From DASYTH01 sp036002505 (GTDB taxonomy: Bacteria; Actinomycetota; Actinomycetes; Mycobacteriales; Pseudonocardiaceae), in assembly GCF_036002505.1 (NCBI RefSeq), contig NZ_DASYTH010000493.1, positions 1 to 64,000 of the forward strand: a stretch of 64,000 nucleotides of DNA. Reading direction: 5' to 3'. The number at the start of each line of letters is the position of its first letter. The first letter of the stretch is position 1. Made by a program: the position numbers and the translations under genes. The notes under the pieces were generated by a model. That model saw only the letters and a list, made by a program, of their open reading frames with translations, did not search any database and had not been told where the DNA came from. Positions 8,728 through 17,816 of the stretch are shown piece after piece.

Positions 8728-9943
8728 GTCCTTCACATCTCGGTGGTCCGACGTGTACCTGTCGGCGGGGGCCCGGGCGATCTCCGGCTGCGGCGACTTT
8801 CTGGCGGCGACCGCATTGGTGCTGGCGTTGCAGGAGCGCGGTGCGGGCAGCGGCGCGGTGGCCGCGGTCATGATCGCGGCGGCGGTGCCGCCGGTGGTGC
8901 TGGCCCGGTGGACCGGCCGGCTTGCCGACCGGGTGGACAGCCGGCTCCTGCTCGTCGGCGCCGGGCTTGCGCAGGCCGCGGTCTGTGTGGCGCTGGCCTA
9001 CGCCACCGACACCGGGCCGATCGTGGCGCTGATCGCTCTCCTCGGTGCGGGCCTGGCCCTCACCCAACCCACGCTCGGCGCGCTGCTGCCGGCCATGGTG
9101 CGCCCCGTGGACCTGGCCAGGGCCAGTGCGATCGGGCAGACCGCGAACTCGATCGGCCTGCTGCTCGCACCGATCGCCGGTGGTGTCCTGGTAGGACAGT
9201 TCGGGTTGCGGGTGCCGCTGCTGGTCGATGCGGCGAGCTACCTCGCCCTGGTGGCCGCCGGGTTGCTGATCCGCACCCGCCGCGGCACGCCGGCCGAATC
9301 GGCGGACGCGGCACCGGCGCGGGAGTTCCGGCTGCGCACTGACACCCTGCTGCTGGCCGTGTTCGTGCTCATTGGCGCGGTCATCGCCGCGGTGAGCGCG
9401 GTGAATGTCGGCGAGGTCTTCCTCGTACGCGGCGAGCTGCATTCGTCGGCCACGGTGTATGGCCTGCTCAGCGCGACCTGGCTGGGCGCCATGCTGATCG
9501 GCGCCTGGCTCGTGACGAGGCGCGATCTGGACGACGGCACGCTCGGCATCGCCCTGCTGGTGCTGCTCGCCACCAGCTGCCTGGTGGTGGTCGGCTGCGC
9601 CGTGGTCCCGGCGGTCGGCTGGCTGGTCCCACTGTTCGTCATCGGCGGGGCGGGCAACGGAGGCGAGAACGTGGCGGCCAACGTGCTAATCGCGCGCCGC
9701 GCCCACCCCGATGTCCGCGGCCGGGCCTACGCGCTCTACGGAGCGGTCACCAACGGCGCCACCGTGATCGGCTTCGTGCTCGGCGGCGCGGTGCTCACCG
9801 TGCTCCCGGTCCGGCTGACCCTCGCCGCGGCCGGCGGCCTCGCCCTGGTGATCGCGGCCGCACTCGCGGTGCCGATGCTCCGGGCCGCCGCGGCCGCCCG
9901 CTACGAACGGCCGGAGCGGCGGGCCACCCAGGCGACGGCCTGA
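8726..9943 (+). CDS. Major facilitator superfamily transporter
   Basis: 405-residue, ~12-helix transporter with the DHA3/MdfA-like layout typical of drug or metabolite exporters. The loop between helices 2 and 3 carries RWTGRLADRVDSRLLL, a variant of MFS motif A. A second motif-A-like loop is visible in RRAHPDVRGRAYALYGAVTN. It is preceded by its likely ArsR repressor. The last 43 nt overlap the 3' end of the convergent response-regulator gene. Substrate unknown. Confidence 0.88.
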   Translation: MSFTSRWSDVYLSAGARAISGCGDFLAATALVLALQERGAGSGAVAAVMIAAAVPPVVLARWTGRLADRVDSRLLLVGAGLAQAAVCVALAYATDTGPIVALIALLGAGLALTQPTLGALLPAMVRPVDLARASAIGQTANSIGLLLAPIAGGVLVGQFGLRVPLLVDAASYLALVAAGLLIRTRRGTPAESADAAPAREFRLRTDTLLLAVFVLIGAVIAAVSAVNVGEVFLVRGELHSSATVYGLLSATWLGAMLIGAWLVTRRDLDDGTLGIALLVLLATSCLVVVGCAVVPAVGWLVPLFVIGGAGNGGENVAANVLIARRAHPDVRGRAYALYGAVTNGATVIGFVLGGAVLTVLPVRLTLAAAGGLALVIAAALAVPMLRAAAAARYERPERRATQATA

Positions 9944-10536
9944 GTGCGGCGTTCCATGCCCAACTTGGACAGCACGGACGTGACGTAGTTCTTCACGGTC
10001 TTCTCGGCCAGGAACAGCCGCTCGCCGATCTCCCGGTTGGACAGGCCCTCGCCCATCAGCGTGAGCACCTCCCGCTCCCGCTCGGTGAGCGCGGCCAGCT
10101 CGTCGGTTTCGGCGGCCTTGCGCATCCGGGAGAGCACCCGCGCGGTGGTCACCGGGTCGAGCAGGGAGCGGCCGGCGGCGACCTCGCGGACGGCGTGCAC
10201 GACGTCCTGGCCGCGGACCTGTTTCAGCAGGTAGCCGGACGCCCCGGCCGTGATCGCCTCGACCAGTGCCTGCTCGTCGTCGAAGGCGGTCAGCACCAGG
10301 CAGGCCGGTGGCGGGTCGAGGGAGCGCAGGGAGCGGCACAGCGCGACGCCGTCGCCGTCGGGGAGGCGGACGTCGACCACGGCCACGTCAGGGGAGGTCA
10401 CCTGGGCGCGGGTCAGGCCCTCGGCGGCAGAGGCGGCCTCGGCCACCACTTCGATGCCGGGCTCGCCGTCGAGCAGGTCGCGCAGCCCGCGGCGGACGAT
10501 CTCGTGATCGTCCACGAGCAGCACCCGGATGGCCAC
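9901..10536 (-). CDS. DevR/DosR-like NarL-family response regulator
   Basis: 211-residue regulator: a receiver domain with phospho-acceptor Asp55 in VAVVDVRLPDGDG and a C-terminal LuxR-type helix-turn-helix (LTEREREVLTLMGEGLSNRE, then FLAEKTVKNYVTSVLSKLGM). Long blocks match mycobacterial DevR, including ITAGASGYLLK, AAGRSLLD and the LAEKTVKNYV recognition helix. The GTG at 10536 is preferred because it lies 4 nt after the coaA stop and begins exactly at the receiver domain. Likely partner is the DevS-like kinase encoded at 6940-8100. Candidate targets are the GGGAC sites before cydA. Confidence 0.92.
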   Translation of the reverse strand: MAIRVLLVDDHEIVRRGLRDLLDGEPGIEVVAEAASAAEGLTRAQVTSPDVAVVDVRLPDGDGVALCRSLRSLDPPPACLVLTAFDDEQALVEAITAGASGYLLKQVRGQDVVHAVREVAAGRSLLDPVTTARVLSRMRKAAETDELAALTEREREVLTLMGEGLSNREIGERLFLAEKTVKNYVTSVLSKLGMERRTQAVAWVARRSGRS

Positions 10537-10540
10537 GGTT

Positions 10541-11476
10541 TCACAGCTTACGGAGCCGCACCCGGGTGATCCGGTGGTCGGCATCCTTGCGCAGCACCAG
10601 CGTCGCCCGCGGGCGGGTGGGCAGGATGTTCGTGATCAGGTTGGGCTCGTTGATCCGCTGCCACAGCCGCATCGCCTCGGCCGCGGCGTCGGGGTCGGAA
10701 AGCCCGGCGTAGTGGTGGAAGTGCGAGGCCGGGTCGGCGAAGGCGGTGCCGCGCAGGGCGAGGAACCGTTCGACGTACCAGCGCGCGATGTCCTCGGTGT
10801 GCGCATCCACGTAGATCGAGAAGTCGAACAGGTCGGCCACCGCCAGCCGCGGGCCGGGCTGCAGCACGTTGAGGCCCTCGACGATGAGGATGTCCGGGCG
10901 CCGCACGGTGATCGTCTCGCCGGGCACGATGTCGTAGGCCAGGTGCGAGTACACCGGGGCGTGCACCTCGTCGGCGCCGGACTTGATCTCGCTGACGAAC
11001 CGGAGCAGCGCCCGCCGGTCGTAGCTCTCCGGGAAACCCTTGCGGCTCATCAGCCCGCGCCGGATCAGCTCCGCGCGCGGGTGGAGGAACCCGTCGGTGG
11101 TCACCAGGTCCACCCGCGGGTGGTCCTCCCAGCGGGCCAGCAGCGTCCGCAGCAGCCGCGCGGTGGTGGACTTGCCGACCGCGACGCTGCCCGCGATGCC
11201 GATCACGAACGGCACTTTTTCGGCGGTCTCCTCGCCCAGAAACGCGGTCGTCGCCTCGTAGAGCCGCTGCCGGGCGGCCACCTGAAGGTTGATCAACCGG
11301 GACAGCGGCAGGTAGACGTCCTCCACCTCGGCCAGGTCAACCGGGTCGCCCAGGCCGCGCAGCTGGATGACCTCCGCCAGCGTCAGCGTCAGCGGCGTCG
11401 CGTGACGCAGCTCCCGCCACTGCTCCCGGCGCAGCTCGACGTACGGCGAGAGCTCCCGGACCTTTACCGATCCCAC
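10541..11476 (-). CDS. coaA: Type I pantothenate kinase
   Basis: Cytosolic enzyme that phosphorylates pantothenate with ATP, the first and controlling step of coenzyme A synthesis. 311 residues, the length of E. coli CoaA (316). Visible features are the P-loop GIAGSVAVGKST, the DGFLHP block and the FIYVDA-like region SIYVDAHTEDIARWYVERFL. GTG start. The downstream response regulator begins 4 nt after the stop, so the two share a transcript. It is divergent from the acetyltransferase gene, with 35 nt between. Confidence 0.97.
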   Translation of the reverse strand: MGSVKVRELSPYVELRREQWRELRHATPLTLTLAEVIQLRGLGDPVDLAEVEDVYLPLSRLINLQVAARQRLYEATTAFLGEETAEKVPFVIGIAGSVAVGKSTTARLLRTLLARWEDHPRVDLVTTDGFLHPRAELIRRGLMSRKGFPESYDRRALLRFVSEIKSGADEVHAPVYSHLAYDIVPGETITVRRPDILIVEGLNVLQPGPRLAVADLFDFSIYVDAHTEDIARWYVERFLALRGTAFADPASHFHHYAGLSDPDAAAEAMRLWQRINEPNLITNILPTRPRATLVLRKDADHRITRVRLRKL

Positions 11477-11511
11477 CGCACAAACGTAAGCGCTTGTGGA
11501 AGATTTGCAGT

Positions 11512-12003
11512 GTGACGCTGTACACCCTGCGCCCGGTCGAACCTCGGGACCGACCGGTGATCGAGCGCCTGCTGACCGAGGCGTGGGGTTCGGCGGTCGT
11601 CTACGCCGTGGAGCTGGGCGGCCTGGTGGACGCCAGCGCGCTGCCCGGGTGGCTCGCCGAGCAGGAGCGGGCCGTCCTCGGCCTGCTCACCTACCGGGTC
11701 TCCGGCTCCTCGCTGGACATCGTCACGGTCAACGCCTACCGCGACGGCGCCGGCATCGGCACCGCGCTCGTGGAGAAGATCACCGCGCTCGCGCCCGCGC
11801 TGGGCGCCAAGCGGGTCCGGGTGGCCACCACCAACGACAACACCGACGCGCTGCGGTTCTACCAGCGCTGCGGTTTCCGGCTGACGGCGGTGCGCCCCGA
11901 CGCCATGACCAAGGCGCGCCGCCGCCACAAACCGCAGATCCCCGAGATCGGCCACCACGGCATCCCGATCCGCGACGAGATCAACCTCGAGTTCTCGGTC
12001 TAA
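11512..12003 (+). CDS. GNAT-family N-acetyltransferase
   Basis: 163-residue acetyl-CoA-dependent transferase. The acetyl-CoA binding loop is RDGAGIGTALVEKI and the C-terminal GNAT signature is TDALRFYQRCGFRLTAV. The GTG at 11512 has GGAAG nine bases upstream and begins the beta-1 strand (VTLYTLRPVEPRD). Its TAA (12001-12003) overlaps the TAG of the convergent fucosidase gene (12000-12002), leaving no room for a terminator between them. Acceptor substrate unknown. Confidence 0.88.
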   Translation: MTLYTLRPVEPRDRPVIERLLTEAWGSAVVYAVELGGLVDASALPGWLAEQERAVLGLLTYRVSGSSLDIVTVNAYRDGAGIGTALVEKITALAPALGAKRVRVATTNDNTDALRFYQRCGFRLTAVRPDAMTKARRRHKPQIPEIGHHGIPIRDEINLEFSV

Positions 12004-14231
12004 ACCGGGCTCAGCACCACCTTGTCGATATCGGGCGCCGCGGCGCCGTCGTTGAACAGCGTGATCAGGTTCAGGCCCGGACGCAGCGGCACGGTCAGCG
12101 ACTTCCCGAGCAGCGGCGCCGACGGGCTCCAGCCGGTCATCGCGAGCTGGCCGGCGGGGCGGAGGTTCACCTCGACCGCGACCGACTTCGTTCCCTCCGT
12201 GCCACCGACCACGGTCAGCACCTGTTCACCCGAGCCGGACGACCACACCGGCAGGTAGAGCCGGTTCAGCCGCGCGCCCCCGACTCCGGTGACCTTCCGG
12301 CCGCCCGAGCACACGTCGCAGGCGACCGTGTGCACGGTGCCGAGTTTGAGGCCCTGCTCGGCCTCCCAGGTGAACCCGGCGGGCGCCGATGCCGCGTAGC
12401 CGGAGCCGAACCAGACCTCGTCGATGCGCAGCTTGTGGAAATAGTTCGGCGCGTTGTCCTGCGCCCACGTGCTGTCCACATTGAGCCGGAAGTACCGGGC
12501 GGGCGCAGTGAGCGTGACGTCGAGGAACTGCACGCTGCGGGTGCTCGGCATGACCCCGGACTTCACCGCCGTCCAGGAAACCCCGTCGGTGCTGGCCTCG
12601 AGCCGGTAGTCCTTGATCCGAGCGGAGTCCTCCGGCCGGCCGAACGTGTTGCGGTTGTACGTCGGCGACCACTCGCGCTGGTTGAGCGCCAGGTACACCG
12701 GTTTCTGCGGCCGCCCGAGGTCGAGCGTCAGCGCCACCGGCAGCGCGGAGTTGCTGTCCCAGTAGGACAGATAGTCGCCGTCGACGAGGTTCGACGCCGG
12801 AAATCCGTCCAAAGTAGACGATGCGCTCGCGGTGACAGAGCTGAGTGGGTACACCCCGACCCGCCCTGACGTTTCCACCTTGAACACCGTGTCGTAGGTG
12901 TCCCACGACGTGCTGCCGTCGATCGTCAGCGAGCCGCCGGACTGGCTGAACCGCATCGTCTCCCCGGTCCGCAGGTTCCGCACCCGCGACACCCGGTACC
13001 CGTTGTCCCGCAACGTGATCGACGTCGCGGTCGCCGGCTTGGTCAGCACGTGCACGTATTCGAGAGAGGGATCGGCGCGGCTGATCGTGATCACGCCGTG
13101 CGCGCCGTCGTTCCAGAAGCCCGGCACCATGCCGCCGTACAGGTACCCGGCGCCCTCCACGCCGGAGATCGACTCCCAGATCGGCCCGAGGTAGCCCGCA
13201 GCGAAGTTGTTGAACTCCTCCTGCAGCGGCGGGAACCGCCCGTTGATCTGCGCGGTCTCGGCCATCAGCGAGCGGATCGAGGAGCCGGCGTTGCTGATGA
13301 TCCGGCCGACCGTGACCGGGTAGTCCACCGGCCCGTCCGTGCCGTCGTACCACCAGTTCCCGCGCGTCGGCAGCTTCCACTCGCCCTCGGTCAGCCGGGG
13401 CAGCGGCGTCCACACCGCCTGCGGGTAGTCGTACGCCGGGGTCATGCCGACCTTCTGCTCGTGGCTGACCATGTCCATGACCGGCGTGTCCTCGTTGTTG
13501 TTGGACAGCGTCAGGTCCGGCCGCTCCGCGCGGATCCGTTCGTAGAGCCCGTTCTGCTCCCAGTACTCGTTGTCGTTGTCGATCCAGAACCCGGCCAGGT
13601 CGCGGTAGCGCTGCATGACCTCGACGACGTTGTCGTAGCTGAACTCGCCGAACCCGGGCCGCAGCTGCAGGTTGACCTCGTGGCCCTTGTACGCCGAGTA
13701 CGCTGCGGAGTTCATCCAGCTCGGCTTCGTCGTGTCCAGCGCGTCGTTCGGGTCGGTGGGCTGCGGGCGCAGGTGCTCCCAGTACCACTTCGGGTCGTCG
13801 GTCATGTAGAGGATCGTCCTGACGCCGCGGGCTTTCCCGGCGGCGATCAGCTCGCCGAGGAAGTCCCGCTGCGTCGAGCACGTGCCGGGGATCGCCGACG
13901 GCCAGGCCCGCGCGTAGCCGAGCCGGCTGTGGAACGAGGCGAGCACGACGTACCGGGCGTGCAGCTTCAGCGCCTCGTCGATCCAGTAGTTCGCGTTCCA
14001 CCCGCCGTCGGTGACCGCGCGCTCCCACTCCGCGCAGTCGGTGTGGCCGGGGGCGGTCCACATACCCCAGTGCAGGAACAGTCCGTTGGTCGACTCGCGC
14101 AGCCACTGCTGGCGCGGCTGGAACATCTCGGCCGCCGCGGACGGCGGGGACACCGCCGCCATCCCGAGGGCCAGGCACAGGGCGGCCAGGCCGGCGGTCG
14201 CGGCACGGCGGACTCTTCTGGGCATCATCAT
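12000..14231 (-). CDS. Secreted GH29 alpha-L-fucosidase-like protein with F5/8C domain
   Basis: A 743-residue extracellular glycoside hydrolase. The signal peptide is about 1-33 (RRVRRAATAGLAALCLALG, ending SAAA), and the twin Arg may direct Tat export. The GH29 catalytic barrel spans ~35-420 with the family entry motif NGLFLHWGMW and the strand GFWIDNDNEYW, which should carry the nucleophile Asp. A discoidin-like F5/8C carbohydrate-binding domain follows (~460-620, SSTLDGFPASNLVDGD), then a C-terminal CBM-like sandwich starting FTWEAEQGLKLG. Three tandem ATGs (14231, 14228, 14225) make the exact start ambiguous. The GH29 family also contains exo-acting galactosidases, so L-fucose specificity is likely but not certain. 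Confidence 0.88.
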   Translation of the reverse strand: MMMPRRVRRAATAGLAALCLALGMAAVSPPSAAAEMFQPRQQWLRESTNGLFLHWGMWTAPGHTDCAEWERAVTDGGWNANYWIDEALKLHARYVVLASFHSRLGYARAWPSAIPGTCSTQRDFLGELIAAGKARGVRTILYMTDDPKWYWEHLRPQPTDPNDALDTTKPSWMNSAAYSAYKGHEVNLQLRPGFGEFSYDNVVEVMQRYRDLAGFWIDNDNEYWEQNGLYERIRAERPDLTLSNNNEDTPVMDMVSHEQKVGMTPAYDYPQAVWTPLPRLTEGEWKLPTRGNWWYDGTDGPVDYPVTVGRIISNAGSSIRSLMAETAQINGRFPPLQEEFNNFAAGYLGPIWESISGVEGAGYLYGGMVPGFWNDGAHGVITISRADPSLEYVHVLTKPATATSITLRDNGYRVSRVRNLRTGETMRFSQSGGSLTIDGSTSWDTYDTVFKVETSGRVGVYPLSSVTASASSTLDGFPASNLVDGDYLSYWDSNSALPVALTLDLGRPQKPVYLALNQREWSPTYNRNTFGRPEDSARIKDYRLEASTDGVSWTAVKSGVMPSTRSVQFLDVTLTAPARYFRLNVDSTWAQDNAPNYFHKLRIDEVWFGSGYAASAPAGFTWEAEQGLKLGTVHTVACDVCSGGRKVTGVGGARLNRLYLPVWSSGSGEQVLTVVGGTEGTKSVAVEVNLRPAGQLAMTGWSPSAPLLGKSLTVPLRPGLNLITLFNDGAAAPDIDKVVLSPV

Positions 14232-14312
14232 TGGGCTACACCGCCCTAAAGATGGGATGTTTGCAGGGCAAGCCCACGCTATCAGTGCCGAGATCCGTGT
14301 CAACCGCCGTGA

Positions 14313-14325
14313 TAGATCGGATCTA
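14313..14325. promoter_or_regulatory. Imperfect palindrome between fucosidase and hsp20 genes
   Basis: TAGATCGGATCTA sits in the divergent 163-nt region between the fucosidase start and hsp20. Six-base inverted arms flank one central base. It could be an operator for either gene. No regulator is encoded next to it, so assignment is open. Confidence 0.25.
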
Positions 14326-14394
14326 ACCGGAGCAGGATTAACGATCCCGCCAGCGGGCAAATCCCGCTATGCGAGGCCTATGAGGAGGTTGACG

Positions 14395-14883
14395 ATGGCT
14401 CTCACGGTTCGGTCCATGTGGGACCCGTTCGGCTCGCTCATCCGGCAGCTGGACAGCGATTTCGAGAACATGTTCCGGCGCTCGGGCGGCCGGGCCGGCG
14501 CGTTCGTGCCCGCCGCCGACGCGGTCCGGGACGGCGAGGACGTCGTGGTGACGGTCGAGCTCCCCGGTGTCGACGTGGCGAAGGACGTCAACGTCGAAGT
14601 GTCGGACGGGCGCCTGCTGATCACCGGCGAGCGCGCCGAGGAGACCAGCCGGGAGGAGGGCGGCGTGCTGATCAGGGAGAGCCGCAGCGGCTCCTTCCGC
14701 CGCGAGTTCGCCCTGCCCGAGCACATCACCGCGGACGACATCGAGGCGTCCTACGACCGCGGGCTGCTCCGGATCCGCATCCACGGCGTGGCGAAGCCGA
14801 AGGTCGAGCCGCGCCGGATCCAGATCCGCAGCGGCGACGAGGCGGGCACCCCGAAGGTCGTGGAGGGCGACGCTCAGGCCTGA
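14395..14883 (+). CDS. Small heat-shock protein, Hsp20/alpha-crystallin family
   Basis: 162-residue ATP-independent holdase chaperone that binds unfolding proteins and forms oligomers. The alpha-crystallin domain spans about 40-140, with strand motifs DVVVTVELPGVDVAKDVNVE and SFRREFALPEHI and the closing GLLRIRI block (G-x-L equivalent). A C-terminal I-x-I (RIQIR) follows, the motif used for oligomer contacts. ATG at 14395 is chosen over upstream ATGs because of GGAGG at 14383-14387. The last 10 nt overlap the convergent macro-domain gene. I see no CIRCE or HAIR element upstream. Confidence 0.95.
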   Translation: MALTVRSMWDPFGSLIRQLDSDFENMFRRSGGRAGAFVPAADAVRDGEDVVVTVELPGVDVAKDVNVEVSDGRLLITGERAEETSREEGGVLIRESRSGSFRREFALPEHITADDIEASYDRGLLRIRIHGVAKPKVEPRRIQIRSGDEAGTPKVVEGDAQA

Positions 14884-15494
14884 GCCCGGTCCCCGATGAC
14901 CTCGTCCCAGGCCGCGATCACCTGACGGGCACAGGTTTCCGGCGCGACCCCGCCGACCCCGGTGCCCATGCCGGGCAGCGCGATCGTGCGGACCACCTCC
15001 CGGACCGGCTCGCCGTGCTCCAGCGTGCCGTTCCGCCAGAGCCGCAGCACCGCACGGGCGGCCAGGTACGGGTGCACCGTGTCGGGCGGCAGCAGCTCGC
15101 CGGGCTGGCGCATGGTGGGCGCGCTGATCAGCCACTCCGGGGCGGGGGAGCCGGTGGGCACGATCAGCGCCTCGCCGACCGGGAGCTCGCCGCCGTGGTA
15201 GGCCAGCACGGCGCTGCGCACCTGCTGCTCGATGCTCGGGAAGGCCTGCGCGTACACCGCGTCGATCCCGCCGCGCATCCAACCGAACGAGTTGGCCGGG
15301 CTGACCACCGCCTGGGCCGGCACCTCCAGCACCGATCCCCGGTGGACGACGATGTCGGGACGGCCGTTCGCGGCGGCGTCCCACGCCTGGGCCAGCGGCT
15401 CACTCACTGCGCACAGCACGAGCGTGAGCGGCGCGGGCTCAGGATTCAGGTCTGTTGCGGACGTGGCCGTGTCAGCCTCCGGATCGGCGATCAC
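14874..15494 (-). CDS. Macro-domain protein (ADP-ribose binding)
   Basis: 206-residue protein with a single macro domain. The ligand-binding loops are visible: AVVSPANSFGWMRGGIDAVY (equivalent to the xNANxxxxxGGGVAxAI loop) and ALPGMGTGVGGV (the second phosphate loop). Macro domains bind or hydrolyse ADP-ribose, O-acetyl-ADP-ribose or ADP-ribosylated targets. The acidic N-terminal ~25 residues are probably disordered. GTG start. Convergent overlap with hsp20. The role in this organism is unknown. Confidence 0.82.
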   Translation of the reverse strand: MIADPEADTATSATDLNPEPAPLTLVLCAVSEPLAQAWDAAANGRPDIVVHRGSVLEVPAQAVVSPANSFGWMRGGIDAVYAQAFPSIEQQVRSAVLAYHGGELPVGEALIVPTGSPAPEWLISAPTMRQPGELLPPDTVHPYLAARAVLRLWRNGTLEHGEPVREVVRTIALPGMGTGVGGVAPETCARQVIAAWDEVIGDRAQA

Positions 15495-15624
15495 GTACTA
15501 GGGCGGCACCACCTGTATACCGCGCGTGACAACCGTTTGGTAACTGGGAAACCGGATCACCAGCCTATTGCCGGCGAGCCGATCGGGTGATCATCTCGCC
15601 GGCTCCGGCGTGTCGTGTTGAATT

Positions 15625-15774
15625 GGCTCGCTCCGCTCGCGTGAGCGGGCAGTGACATTGGGCTCGCTCCGCTCGCGGGAGCGGGCCTTGATGCGGTGTC
15701 TTCCCTCCTGCGCTGCTCGGTCGCTCGTTCCTCGCTCCCTGCGCTGCTCGTCAGTCCAGACACCGCCGGCCCGC
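15625..15774. repeat. 114-bp dispersed repeat, copy 1, plus partial direct copy
   Basis: 15661-15774 is an inverted copy of 17841-17954, identical at 110 of 114 positions by my count and without gaps. Its first ~25 nt are also repeated directly at 15625-15650. It occupies the upstream region of pheA and leaves an open frame on its reverse strand reading GLTSSAGSEERAT, which is the same peptide that copy 2 encodes on the plus strand. Confidence 0.88.
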
Positions 15775-15803
15775 TCGGGTCTTGGAGCTCTAGGGTGGCG
15801 CCC

Positions 15804-16712
15804 GTGTCGAGCATCGCGTATCTGGGGCCGCAGGGGACGTTTGCCGAGCAGGCCGCCCTTGCCTACGGCGGCGGGCACGAGCTGGTGCCGGTGCCGACCG
15901 TGCCGGCGGCGCTGCGGGCCGTCCGGGCCGGCGAGGCCGGTCTCGCCTGCGTTCCGGTGGAGAACTCGGTCGAGGGCGCGGTCGGGCCCACCATGGACGG
16001 GCTCGCGGTCGGCGACCCGCTGCTCGCCGTCGCCGAGATCGTGCTGCCGGTCGGGTTCTCCGTGCTGGTCCGGCCCGGCACCGCGGCGGCCGACGTGCGC
16101 ACCGTGGCCAGCCATCCGCACGCGCTGGCCCAGGTCCAGGGCTGGCTCGAGAAGCACCTGCCGAACGCCCGGCCACTCGCCGCGACGTCCACCGCGGCCG
16201 CCGCGGTCGGGGTGCGCGACGGGGACTTCGACGCGGCGGTCACCGCACCGGTCGCGGCCAGCCACTACCCGCTGCACGAGCTCGCCACCGGGGTCGCCGA
16301 CGTGGCCGACGCGGTGACCCGGTTCTTCGTGCTCAGCCTGCCCGGTCGCATCCCGGAGCCGACCGGGGCGGACCGGACGTCGGTGGTCATGGTGGCCCAG
16401 GCGGACCGCACCGGGGTGCTCGCCGAGCTGTTGACCGAGCTCGCCGTGCGCGGGATCAACCTCTCCCGGATCGAGTCCCGGCCGATCAAGGGCCGGCTCG
16501 GCGAGTACCGCTTCTACCTGGACATGGACGGTCACGTGGCCGAGCCGCGGGTGGGTGACGCGCTCGCCGCGCTCCACCGGCGCTGCCGCGAGCTGCGCTT
16601 TCTCGGGTCCTATCCGAAGGCCGACGGGGTGCCGTCCAGCGTGGCAGAGGGCAACGCCCCGGCCGACTACGCCGCGGCCGCGGACTGGCTGAACCGGCTG
16701 CGGCACCGCTGA
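15804..16712 (+). CDS. pheA: Prephenate dehydratase
   Basis: Converts prephenate to phenylpyruvate in phenylalanine biosynthesis. 302 residues, monofunctional (no chorismate mutase part). The catalytic PDT domain (~1-185) opens with YLGPQGTFAEQAAL and contains the VTRFFVLS motif (TRF, catalytic Thr). The ACT domain (~195-275) carries GVLAELLTELAVRGINLSRI and ESRP, the phenylalanine-binding motifs used for feedback inhibition. GTG at 15804 is preferred: the frame is open further upstream, but only through the dispersed repeat. Confidence 0.96.
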   Translation: MSSIAYLGPQGTFAEQAALAYGGGHELVPVPTVPAALRAVRAGEAGLACVPVENSVEGAVGPTMDGLAVGDPLLAVAEIVLPVGFSVLVRPGTAAADVRTVASHPHALAQVQGWLEKHLPNARPLAATSTAAAAVGVRDGDFDAAVTAPVAASHYPLHELATGVADVADAVTRFFVLSLPGRIPEPTGADRTSVVMVAQADRTGVLAELLTELAVRGINLSRIESRPIKGRLGEYRFYLDMDGHVAEPRVGDALAALHRRCRELRFLGSYPKADGVPSSVAEGNAPADYAAAADWLNRLRHR

Positions 16713-16802
16713 CCGGGTGAATTCCCGGCGCGTTTTGTCGGGGTTCGGGTCTAGGCTCGCGCCCGGGTGGGGAGATCACACCAATCAGACTGGAGGTCGA
16801 TC

Positions 16803-17816
16803 ATGTCCGCGTCCGAGGTCGCGGTCCGCGCGGAGGCGCTGGTCAAAACGTTCGGCTCGACCCGCGCGCTGGACGGGGTCGATCTGGAGATCACCACCGG
16901 GACCGTGCTCGGCCTGCTCGGGCCGAACGGCGCCGGGAAGACGACCACCGTCCGCATCCTGACCACGTTGCTCAAACCGGACTCCGGCCGGGCCTGGGTG
17001 GCCGGGCACGACGTGCTCGCCGACCCGCAGGCGGTGCGCCGCTCGATCGGCCTGTCCGGCCAGTACGCCGCGGTCGACGAGAACCTGACCGGCTACGAGA
17101 ACCTGTGGATGTTCGGCCGGCTCTACGGCATGAACCGCTCCGACGCCGCGGCCCGGGCGCGCGCGCTGCTCGGCCGGTTCAACCTGGACGAGGCCGCCGA
17201 GCGCCCGGCGAAGACGTACTCCGGCGGCATGCGGCGCCGGCTCGACCTGGCCAGCGCGCTGGTGGCCGAGCCGGCCGTGGTGGTGCTCGACGAGCCGACC
17301 ACCGGGCTGGACCCGCGCGGCCGGCTGGAGACCTGGGAGGTGATCGGTGAGCTGGTCGCCGACGGCGCCACCGTGCTGCTCACCACCCAGTACCTCGAGG
17401 AGGCCGACCAGCTCGCCGACACCATCCTGGTCATCGATCACGGCAAGGTGATCGCCAGTGGCACGGCCGACCAGCTCAAGGCTCAGGCCGGCCGGGAGCA
17501 GCTCGAGCTCGTGGTCACCGAGGCCGCCGAGGTGGAGCTGGCCAGGAAGGTCCTCATCGAGGTGGGCAGCAGCGACCCGGTGATCGACGAGAAGGCCAAA
17601 CGGGTCTCCGTCCACGTCGACACCGGCCCCAAGGCGCTCATCGAGGCGCTGCGCCGGCTCGACGCCCAGGACGTCGCGGTGCTCGACGTCGCCCTGCACC
17701 GCCCCACCCTGGACGACGTGTTCCTGGCCCTCACCGGCCACGCCGCCGAGGACCAGGCCAACGGCGACAAGGCCCGTAGCCGCCGCCGCAAGCAGAAGGA
17801 AGAGGTTCCCGCATGA
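16803..17816 (+). CDS. DrrA-type ABC transporter ATPase
   Basis: 337-residue ATP-binding subunit of an ABC-2 exporter. Walker A GPNGAGKTTTVRIL, signature YSGGMRRRLDLASAL, Walker B VVVLDEPTTGLD and a C-terminal extension with the DrrA-like block LHRPTLDDVFLALTGH. ATG 16803 has GGAGG six bases upstream. The DrrAB family exports lipids, glycopeptides or antibiotics such as daunorubicin. Its TGA overlaps the ATG of a 52-codon frame made of repeat sequence, which in turn overlaps the permease start. Confidence 0.94.
   Translation: MSASEVAVRAEALVKTFGSTRALDGVDLEITTGTVLGLLGPNGAGKTTTVRILTTLLKPDSGRAWVAGHDVLADPQAVRRSIGLSGQYAAVDENLTGYENLWMFGRLYGMNRSDAAARARALLGRFNLDEAAERPAKTYSGGMRRRLDLASALVAEPAVVVLDEPTTGLDPRGRLETWEVIGELVADGATVLLTTQYLEEADQLADTILVIDHGKVIASGTADQLKAQAGREQLELVVTEAAEVELARKVLIEVGSSDPVIDEKAKRVSVHVDTGPKALIEALRRLDAQDVAVLDVALHRPTLDDVFLALTGHAAEDQANGDKARSRRRKQKEEVPA

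Noticed and set aside
12000..12003. Terminator between the GNAT and fucosidase genes
   Set aside because: The two convergent stop codons overlap, so no intergenic space exists; transcripts must end inside the opposite gene.
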